From UBA9410 sp963933065 (GTDB lineage Bacteria; Actinomycetota; Acidimicrobiia; Acidimicrobiales; MedAcidi-G1): DNA of 19,894 nt. Each line of letters opens with the position of its first letter. Position 1 is the stretch's first letter. A program made the translations under genes and the position numbers. Of this stretch, positions 14,107-19,894 are shown piece by piece. The notes beneath the pieces are model-generated. The model was not told the origin of the DNA, ran no database searches, and saw only the letters and a list, made by a program, of their open reading frames with translations. Location: the NCBI GenBank assembly GCA_963933065.1, contig CAWVUB010000034.1:1-19894 (forward strand), read 5' to 3'.

Positions 14107-14499
14107 CTAAACTCCAGCCACCCGGAGGCGAAGATTGGCACGAGACAATGCCTCGGCGGCGTCAACGTCGTCCCGGTTGGCTGCCAGCGACTCTTCAGCA
14201 GCCGACTTTGCGGACTCAGCCCGATCCACGTCAATATCGCTGGCCGATTCGGATACATCGGACAAGATGCTGACCTTCGTGCCTGCTACCTGAATAAAGC
14301 CCTGGTGCACTGCGATGGTGTCCCGTTCACCATCTGACCGAATTACATCGACCGACCAGACAGCTAGTACCCCAATAAACGGTACATGTCCCGGTTGGAA
14401 GGCAATGTCGCCACCCTCAAGAGTTCGGGCGATGATCATTTCGGCTTCGCCGCTGTAAGAGATGGCCTCCGGAGAAACCAGCTCAACCTGGAACGTCAT
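14107..14499 (-). CDS. atpC: F1Fo ATP synthase epsilon subunit
   Basis: Central-stalk subunit that binds gamma and modulates ATP hydrolysis; 130 residues. The N-terminal beta-sandwich (1-85) includes FQVELVSPE, the acidic strand GDIAFQPGHVPFIGVL and VHQGFIQV. The C-terminal helical hairpin (about 95-130) is rich in Ala, Asp and Glu (DVDRAESAKSAAEE). The ATG at 14497-14499 fits the family N-terminus, and GGAGG-like bases lie 12 positions upstream. An earlier in-frame start at 14556 would overlap atpD and is rejected. It is the last gene of the operon, 7 bases after atpD. Confidence 0.96.
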   Translation of the reverse strand: MTFQVELVSPEAISYSGEAEMIIARTLEGGDIAFQPGHVPFIGVLAVWSVDVIRSDGERDTIAVHQGFIQVAGTKVSILSDVSESASDIDVDRAESAKSAAEESLAANRDDVDAAEALSRANLRLRVAGV

Positions 14500-14506
14500 G
14501 GTCAGT

Positions 14507-15925
14507 TCAGGCCTCCAACTCGCGGGCCTTGCGTTGCGCATCTTCGGCACCGCCAACGTTTAGGAAAGCCTGCTCTGGTAGTTCGTCTAACTCCCCGTCT
14601 ACCAGTGCAGCAAACGAGTCAACTGTGTCGTCAACTGGGGTGGTCACCCCGGGCAGACCAGTGAAGATCTCAGCCACGTTCATGGGCTGGGAGAGGAATC
14701 GCTGGACCTTACGTGCCCTGGACACAGTGATTCGATCTTCTTCAGAGAGTTCGTCAAGGCCGAGGATGGCGATGATGTCTTGAAGTTCCTTGTAACGCTG
14801 GAGGATTTCCTGGACACGGCGCGCCGTGTCGTAGTGCTTCTGCCCGACGACCTCCGGAGTGAGGATCGTTGACGTCGAAGCCAGCGGATCTACAGCCGGG
14901 TAGATACCAAGGGCAGCAATGTCCCGGCTCAACTCAGTCGTACCATCGAAGTGCGTGAACGACGTAAACGGTGCTGGATCCGTGTAATCATCTGCAGGCA
15001 CATAAACGGCTTGCATCGAGGTGATTGACCGACCGCGGGTCGTGGTAATCCGCTCCTGCAGGTCGCCCATTTCATCAGCCAATGTGGGCTGGTAGCCAAC
15101 AGCTGATGGCATCCGACCCAACAGTGTCGATACTTCTGACCCAGCCTGCACGAACCGGAAGATATTGTCGACGAACAACAGTACGTCTTGACCCTGTTCG
15201 TCACGGAAGTACTCGGCCATGGTCAGCGCAGAGAGGGCGACTCGCAGCCGGACCCCAGGTGGCTCGTCCATCTGACCGAATACAAGGGCGGCTTTTTCCA
15301 ACACGCCCGACTCCGCCATCTCTAGCATGAGATCCGTGCCCTCGCGGGTTCGCTCGCCTACCCCAGCGAATACAGAAACACCGCCGTGATTGGTCGCCAC
15401 TCGGTTAATCATCTCGGTAATGAGCACTGTCTTACCCACACCCGCACCACCGAACAGTCCGATCTTTCCGCCCTGCATATATGGAGTGAGAAGGTCAATT
15501 ACCTTCACGCCGGTTTCAAACATCTGGGCTTTGGGCTCCAGCGAATCGAACGACGGGGGAGGTCGGTGGATTTCCCAACGCTCTGCGCCTTGGCCAGCAG
15601 CCGGGTCGTCGAGCCCCTGACCGGTCACATTGAAAACGTGACCGAGAGTGCTGTCTCCCACTGGCACGCTGATTCCAGCGCCGGTATTGCGCACGGTGGT
15701 TCCGCGCGTGAGGCCGTCGGTCGGCTTCATGGCGATGGCCCTCACTCGGCTATCCCCAATCTGCTGGGCTACCTCGGCGACGATGGTTATGGTTTGGCCG
15801 TCGACCTCAACGTCGAACTCGATGGCCGTGTTGATCTCCGGGAGTTCACCCTGGGGGAACTCCGCGTCGATCACCGGTCCAGCGATGCCAACGATGCGGC
15901 CGTCTTTGAGCGCGGTGTCGGTCAT
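14507..15925 (-). CDS. atpD: F1Fo ATP synthase beta subunit
   Basis: Catalytic subunit of the F1 head; 472 residues. The beta-barrel N-domain (1-80) starts GRIVGIAGPVIDAEF. The P-loop GGAGVGKT is at 159-166, GVGERTREG with the catalytic Glu near 191, the Walker B strand DVLLFVDNIFRF follows, and the C-domain carries an exact DELSEED signature, which couples to gamma rotation. All catalytic residues look intact. The ATG at 15923-15925 has AGGAG 5 bases upstream, the best-placed ribosome-binding site in the operon. Gaps are 35 bases to atpG and 7 bases to atpC. Confidence 0.99.
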   Translation of the reverse strand: MTDTALKDGRIVGIAGPVIDAEFPQGELPEINTAIEFDVEVDGQTITIVAEVAQQIGDSRVRAIAMKPTDGLTRGTTVRNTGAGISVPVGDSTLGHVFNVTGQGLDDPAAGQGAERWEIHRPPPSFDSLEPKAQMFETGVKVIDLLTPYMQGGKIGLFGGAGVGKTVLITEMINRVATNHGGVSVFAGVGERTREGTDLMLEMAESGVLEKAALVFGQMDEPPGVRLRVALSALTMAEYFRDEQGQDVLLFVDNIFRFVQAGSEVSTLLGRMPSAVGYQPTLADEMGDLQERITTTRGRSITSMQAVYVPADDYTDPAPFTSFTHFDGTTELSRDIAALGIYPAVDPLASTSTILTPEVVGQKHYDTARRVQEILQRYKELQDIIAILGLDELSEEDRITVSRARKVQRFLSQPMNVAEIFTGLPGVTTPVDDTVDSFAALVDGELDELPEQAFLNVGGAEDAQRKARELEA

Positions 15926-15960
15926 GATTGCTCCTGGCTGTCCTTCGATCGTTTACGGGT

Positions 15961-16902
15961 TCAGGCCTCGACGCCAACGGCGACGGGCTCTTGAATTTTG
16001 GTCTTGTCATCAGATCCGAGGGCCTCGGCACCACTGACGATCTCCATGATCTCAGTGGTGATTGAATCTTGCCGGGCCCTATTCATCTCGCGGGAGAGCT
16101 TGGTAATCAACTCTTCAGCGTTGTCGGTAGCCGCCTTCATGGCCCGCTGGCGGTTTGCGTGCTCAGAAGCAGCCGATTCCAGTAAGGCACCGAAGAGGCG
16201 AGCCTCGACATATCGGGGCAAAAGAGCAGAGAGTACAGATTCAGGTGAAGGCTCAAACTCGAACGATCCCGTGACTCCGGCATCGCCACCACCCTCGGCG
16301 GCGATGGTCTGAGTGCTCTCCAGAGGCAAGAACCGGCGAGTAGCCACCTTTTGGCTACCCATGCTGACGAACTCCGTGTATACCAGCTCTACACGATCTA
16401 CTCGACCTTCGATAAACATCAATGCCACTGTCTCGGCTACCTGACGGGCATCTTCATAGGTCGGGTTGTCGCTAATCCCGTCGGTGAAGGAGTCAACGGT
16501 GTAGTTCCGGAAAGCGAAGTAGTCGCGGGCTTTCTTACCGATCACGATCAGCGAGTACTCTGCTCCCTCAGCCCGAGCATTTTGTACTTGGCGTTCAGCC
16601 GCTCGAATGACTGCCGTGTTGTATGGGCCGGCAAGGCCACGGTCTGAAGAAATCACGACTACGCCAACCCGTTCCATCTTGTCGGCTCGGCGGAGCAGTG
16701 GGTGGTCGACCTCGGCGCCACCTGCGGCGAGATTCTCAATCACAGCAGTGATCTGCTCAGCATAAGGTTTGGCCTCTCGAGCTCGCTGCTGAGCCTTTAC
16801 CACCCGAGTCGCCGCTATGAGTTCCATGGCTCGAGTAATCTTCTTGGTGTTCTGGACACTGCTGATACGGCGCCGCAGGACCCGCTCCTTACCGCCAGCC
16901 AC
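15961..16902 (-). CDS. atpG: F1Fo ATP synthase gamma subunit
   Basis: Rotary shaft of F1; 313 residues, slightly longer than the 286-residue E. coli protein and near the mycobacterial length. The N-terminal coiled-coil helix starts ERVLRRRISSVQNTKKITRAM and continues ELIAATRVVKAQQ. The Rossmann-like middle carries VVISSDRGLAGPYN, and the C-terminal helix carries RQRAMKAATDNAEELI. A Gly/Ala-rich loop (AAEGGGDAGVTG) near 220-231 accounts for the extra length. The start is GTG at 16900-16902, with TAGGAAGG about 9 bases before it. It lies 81 bases after atpA, the widest gap in the operon. Confidence 0.98.
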   Translation of the reverse strand: MAGGKERVLRRRISSVQNTKKITRAMELIAATRVVKAQQRAREAKPYAEQITAVIENLAAGGAEVDHPLLRRADKMERVGVVVISSDRGLAGPYNTAVIRAAERQVQNARAEGAEYSLIVIGKKARDYFAFRNYTVDSFTDGISDNPTYEDARQVAETVALMFIEGRVDRVELVYTEFVSMGSQKVATRRFLPLESTQTIAAEGGGDAGVTGSFEFEPSPESVLSALLPRYVEARLFGALLESAASEHANRQRAMKAATDNAEELITKLSREMNRARQDSITTEIMEIVSGAEALGSDDKTKIQEPVAVGVEA

Positions 16903-16983
16903 AGCACGCTGCCTTCCTAAATGGACGCGTTCTATCCAAGTTACGACAGGAGGAAGAGATGTCTGACAAACAGGTCATAACGG

Positions 16984-18600
16984 TCACTTGGTCTCCGAGA
17001 TGTCCTCTTCGGGGAGTGTTGTACCGGCATCGACAATGTTCGAATTAGTGCCAGTTGATTCCGCTTCGGGCACTGAATCTACGTTCACCGAACCTTCAAA
17101 CTGCTCAGCGAACGCTCCGATGGCGGCCTCAAATGAGGCCTCGTCGGCTACCTTGCCTGATTCTCTGATGTCAGCCAGCACATCGGCGTGACGAGTCCGA
17201 AACCACTCCAGGAGTTCGGCCTCGAAACGGCTGACGTCGGAAACGTCCACACTGTCGAGATGGCCACGGGTCCCGGCCCAGATTGATACCACTTGTTCCT
17301 CGACCAGTAGCGGAGAGTTCAGGCCCTGCTTGAGGAGCTCGGTAAGGCGATAGCCCCGGTCTAGTTGCGACTGAGACACAGCATCTAGATCTGAGCCAAA
17401 GGCTGCAAACGACTCGAGCTCACGAAACTGCTGCAGGTCAGACTTGAGTGTGCCCACAGCCGTCTTCATAGCCTTGATCTGAGCGGCTGAACCAACGCGC
17501 GACACAGAGATACCGACGTCCACCGCCGGTCGCACTCCTGACTTAAAAAGGTCGTCTTGGAGAAAGATCTGACCATCCGTGATCGAGATCACATTGGTCG
17601 GGATGAACGCTGATACGTCACCGGCTTTGGTCTCGATGACCGGCAAGGCCGTCATGGAACCGGCACCCAACTCATCGCTGAGTTTGGCGGCCCGCTCCAG
17701 CAGGCGGCTATGTAGATAGAAGACGTCTCCCGGATAAGCCTCGCGACCTGGCGGACGGCGAAGCAACAGTGACATCTGGCGATATGCCTCGGCTTGCTTA
17801 GATAGGTCGTCATAGACAGCCAAAGCGTGCTGTCCGTTATCCATCCAGTGCTGCCCGATCGCGCATCCGGCGTAAGGAGCAAGGTATTTGAATGGTGCTG
17901 GATCGGAGGCTGGGGCTACCACCACAACGGTGTACTCCATGGCACCGTAAGACTCGAGCACAGCCACATTTTGAGCCACAGTCGAGGCCTTTTGACCGAT
18001 AGCGACGTAGACGCACTTCATGCCCTGGCCGGCCTGGTTAATAATTGTGTCCATGGCGATCGTCGTCTTGCCTGTCTTGCGATCACCAATGATGAGCTCA
18101 CGCTGACCACGACCAATCGGGATTAGCGAGTCGATGGCCTTGATCCCAGTCTGCATGGGCTCATGCACGGGTTTACGGCCCATAATCCCCGGCGCCTGAA
18201 TCTCCATTCGGCGGGGCTGGGTGTTGGTCAGCGGACCCTTACCATCGATGGGTTCTCCGAGAGCATTGACCACACGGCCCAGCAAGCCATCACCTACGGG
18301 CAACGACAGGAGATCACCGGTAGCACGGACCGTCTGGCCCTCCTCAATGTTGTCGACCTCTCCGAGAACCACCGCACCGATGGATTCCTCGTCAAGGTTC
18401 AGGGCGAGGCCGAACGTGCCACTTTCAAACTGGAGCAGTTCGTTTACCGCCGCATCAGGGAGTCCCGATACGCGGGCTATGCCGTCGCCAACCTCGAGCA
18501 CCCGACCGACCTGGCTTTGTTCCAGGCTGGGGGCGAAACCTTCAAGGTTTTTGTGGATCGCTGCAGCGATATCTGCCGTATTGATGGTGAGTTCGGACAT
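16984..18600 (-). CDS. atpA: F1Fo ATP synthase alpha subunit
   Basis: Non-catalytic nucleotide-binding subunit of the F1 head; 538 residues. The N-domain carries VGRVLEVGDGIARVSGLP (about 31-48). The P-loop GDRKTGKT is at 172-179. ISVSRVGSAAQ carries the arginine finger that completes the catalytic site of beta. The body ends around AFAEQF, after which an acidic, Ser/Thr-rich tail of about 35 residues follows (ending EEDISETK); actinobacterial alpha subunits often carry such extensions. ATG start with GAGAG upstream. It is 33 bases after atpH. Confidence 0.99.
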   Translation of the reverse strand: MSELTINTADIAAAIHKNLEGFAPSLEQSQVGRVLEVGDGIARVSGLPDAAVNELLQFESGTFGLALNLDEESIGAVVLGEVDNIEEGQTVRATGDLLSLPVGDGLLGRVVNALGEPIDGKGPLTNTQPRRMEIQAPGIMGRKPVHEPMQTGIKAIDSLIPIGRGQRELIIGDRKTGKTTIAMDTIINQAGQGMKCVYVAIGQKASTVAQNVAVLESYGAMEYTVVVVAPASDPAPFKYLAPYAGCAIGQHWMDNGQHALAVYDDLSKQAEAYRQMSLLLRRPPGREAYPGDVFYLHSRLLERAAKLSDELGAGSMTALPVIETKAGDVSAFIPTNVISITDGQIFLQDDLFKSGVRPAVDVGISVSRVGSAAQIKAMKTAVGTLKSDLQQFRELESFAAFGSDLDAVSQSQLDRGYRLTELLKQGLNSPLLVEEQVVSIWAGTRGHLDSVDVSDVSRFEAELLEWFRTRHADVLADIRESGKVADEASFEAAIGAFAEQFEGSVNVDSVPEAESTGTNSNIVDAGTTLPEEDISETK

Positions 18601-18633
18601 GATTGGTCTCTCTCGTCTCTGGCTGGCCGAGGC

Positions 18634-19164
18634 CTAGCGGAAGCTCTCGCGGAGCTGGTTCAGACGGCGCCGAACGCTGCCGTCAATAATCTCGTCACCA
18701 ATTTGGGTCACTGCGCCACCGAGCACTGTGGGATCAATCACGACCTTGATCTCGACAGCTTTCCCGGTACGGGTATTAATAGCAGTTGCCAGACGGTCTT
18801 TTTGGTCTGCAGTCAAATCCACCACCGACCGGACTGTTGCTACATCTTTGTTTCGCGAAGCGGCACTGCGCTCAACTAGCGCGTCGACAATGTCCGGCAG
18901 TTCGGCGGCGCGACCAGCGCCTACCATCATCGAAACAAGCGCCGTCGTGGTAGTCGAAGCCTTCCCGTTTAGCAGGTCTTCGACGACCTGCTGGCGTCCA
19001 GAAACCGGAGCACTCTGATCGGCCAGAGTCGAACTCAGTTCGTCGTTGGACCGAAATGCCTGAGCAAACTGGAACAACTCCTCTTCTACTCCACTGAGGT
19101 CACCCTCTGCAGCGGCAATGGCAAACAACGCCTCGGCATAACTGGTCACCGTCGAATTAGCCAT
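18634..19164 (-). CDS. atpH: F1Fo ATP synthase delta subunit
   Basis: Peripheral stalk subunit linking b to the top of F1; 176 residues. The N-terminal helical bundle starts with TSYAEALFAIAAAEGDL. The C-terminal part carries VDLTADQKDRLATAI and the signature strand VVIDPTVLGGAVTQIGDEIIDGSVRRRL (given here in pieces: DPTVLGG, IGDEIIDGS). The ATG at 19162-19164 overlaps the end of atpF by 8 bases, so the two are translationally coupled. An upstream in-frame start at 19185 would overlap atpF by 29 bases and does not fit the family N-terminus. Confidence 0.96.
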   Translation of the reverse strand: MANSTVTSYAEALFAIAAAEGDLSGVEEELFQFAQAFRSNDELSSTLADQSAPVSGRQQVVEDLLNGKASTTTTALVSMMVGAGRAAELPDIVDALVERSAASRNKDVATVRSVVDLTADQKDRLATAINTRTGKAVEIKVVIDPTVLGGAVTQIGDEIIDGSVRRRLNQLRESFR

Positions 19165-19867
19165 TGGTGCCGGCCACCTCGTCAATGTAAGCGTCGATCA
19201 GACGGCCCTGTACCTCAGCGTCAAGACTGGACTGGACAACGCGCTCAGCAGCGCCAAGTGCTATATCAGTCACCTCGGCCCGCAGGTCAGCAATAGCCTG
19301 GGTTCGCGCTGATTCGATTTCAGCTGCTGCCCGCTCGCGCTGCTCTGCCATCTCCGTCTCGTGGCGGACCATCAGATCTGCCTTAACCTGATCAGCCGCA
19401 CCTCGGGCCTCGTCGATAAGACGCGAAGCCTCGGACTTAGCGTCTGCCAGTCGAGCCTCATAGTCAGACTGCACAGCAAGGGCGTCCGCTTTAGCTTGGT
19501 CAGCAGCATCGAGATCACTACGAATCTTCTCAGCCCGAGCGTCCATCGCACCCTTCACAGCCGGGAAACCCTTCTTGACCATCACCACGAACAGAATCAA
19601 GAAGGCGGCGCCGCCCCAAATAATTTCCGTTGTCTCTGGCAATATCGGATTGGGTGCCTCAAAGCACTTTTCCAGCTCGTCTTGCACGTGCTCGTCATGC
19701 AGGACGTCATGAAGATCACCATCGTGCTGATCCACCAACTCTTCTAGATGGTCTGCCATGCAAGCGCCCACACTCTCGCCCGAGGCTTGTGCCGGGCCAG
19801 CGAAGGCCAAGACACCCAGCAGGGTGAGAAGCGGGGCCGCCAGCAGACGGGTCCGTCGATTACGCAT
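19157..19867 (-). CDS. atpF: F1Fo ATP synthase b subunit with N-terminal signal peptide and outer segment
   Basis: Peripheral stalk subunit anchoring F1 to the membrane; 236 residues, longer than the usual 150-170. Residues 1-28 look like a signal peptide: a basic start (RNRRTR), a hydrophobic core (LLAAPLLTLLGVLAFAG) and an AQA-S cleavage-like site. Residues 29-80 form an acidic, His-rich segment with Cys36 and Cys68, expected outside the membrane. The membrane helix follows (IIWGGAAFLILFVVMV, about 82-97). The long polar helix KIRSDLDAADQAKADAL and onward is the usual b-dimer coiled coil. ATG start; GAGAGA lies about 10 bases upstream. The C-terminus overlaps atpH by 8 bases. I recall similar leaders in Acidimicrobiia AtpF, so this may be a class trait. 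Confidence 0.95.
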   Translation of the reverse strand: MRNRRTRLLAAPLLTLLGVLAFAGPAQASGESVGACMADHLEELVDQHDGDLHDVLHDEHVQDELEKCFEAPNPILPETTEIIWGGAAFLILFVVMVKKGFPAVKGAMDARAEKIRSDLDAADQAKADALAVQSDYEARLADAKSEASRLIDEARGAADQVKADLMVRHETEMAEQRERAAAEIESARTQAIADLRAEVTDIALGAAERVVQSSLDAEVQGRLIDAYIDEVAGTNG

Positions 19868-19894
19868 TGGGTTCTGTCTCTCTACTCGAAGGGT

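Overview
The window looks like an ordinary, gene-dense chromosomal stretch from a moderately GC-rich actinobacterium, most likely a marine member of the class Acidimicrobiia. That placement is an inference. It rests on the complete atpF-H-A-G-D-C order, a mycobacterial-type MurA (Asp for the active-site Cys), a CPxx DsbA protein of the Rv2466c kind, many GTG starts, and promoter-to-start spacings typical of actinobacterial leaderless mRNAs. I see no tRNA, rRNA, CRISPR array, insertion sequence, phage gene or integration site. No gap over 300 bases lacks a gene; the longest is about 115 bases (12087-12202), where I see no convincing signal.

Layout. 1-320: the end of an unrecognised plus-strand gene. 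330-2560: cysteine desulfurase and mnmA, coupled on the minus strand, supplying sulfur for tRNA 2-thiouridine. 2622-3407: a SAM methyltransferase on the plus strand. 3425-6581: a minus-strand run of crotonase, cupin, rhomboid protease with a zinc-binding head, and DsbA-like protein; the last three are tightly packed. 6627-6974: an NfuA-type Fe-S scaffold. 7061-7213: a 50-residue membrane protein. 7234-8535: murA. 8545-10140: an MFS transporter with an extra N-terminal domain. 10137-11776: an alpha/beta hydrolase and a fatty acid desaturase, divergently transcribed. 11805-12991: two minus-strand genes of unknown function. 13056-14042: glpX (class II fructose-1,6-bisphosphatase). 14107-19867: the F1Fo ATP synthase genes atpC, D, G, A, H and F on the minus strand; atpE and atpB are presumably beyond the right edge.

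The most notable points are these. At least seven genes have a TAnnnT hexamer exactly 6-8 bases before the start codon, which points to widespread leaderless transcription. A DMSP-lyase-like cupin lies beside a catalytically intact crotonase, but carries Phe where DddQ and DddK have the catalytic Tyr. MurA carries the Cys-to-Asp change that gives intrinsic fosfomycin resistance. AtpF has a signal peptide and a Cys/His/acid-rich outer segment. One protein combines a zinc ribbon with a duplicated domain. I found no clearly new multi-gene system.
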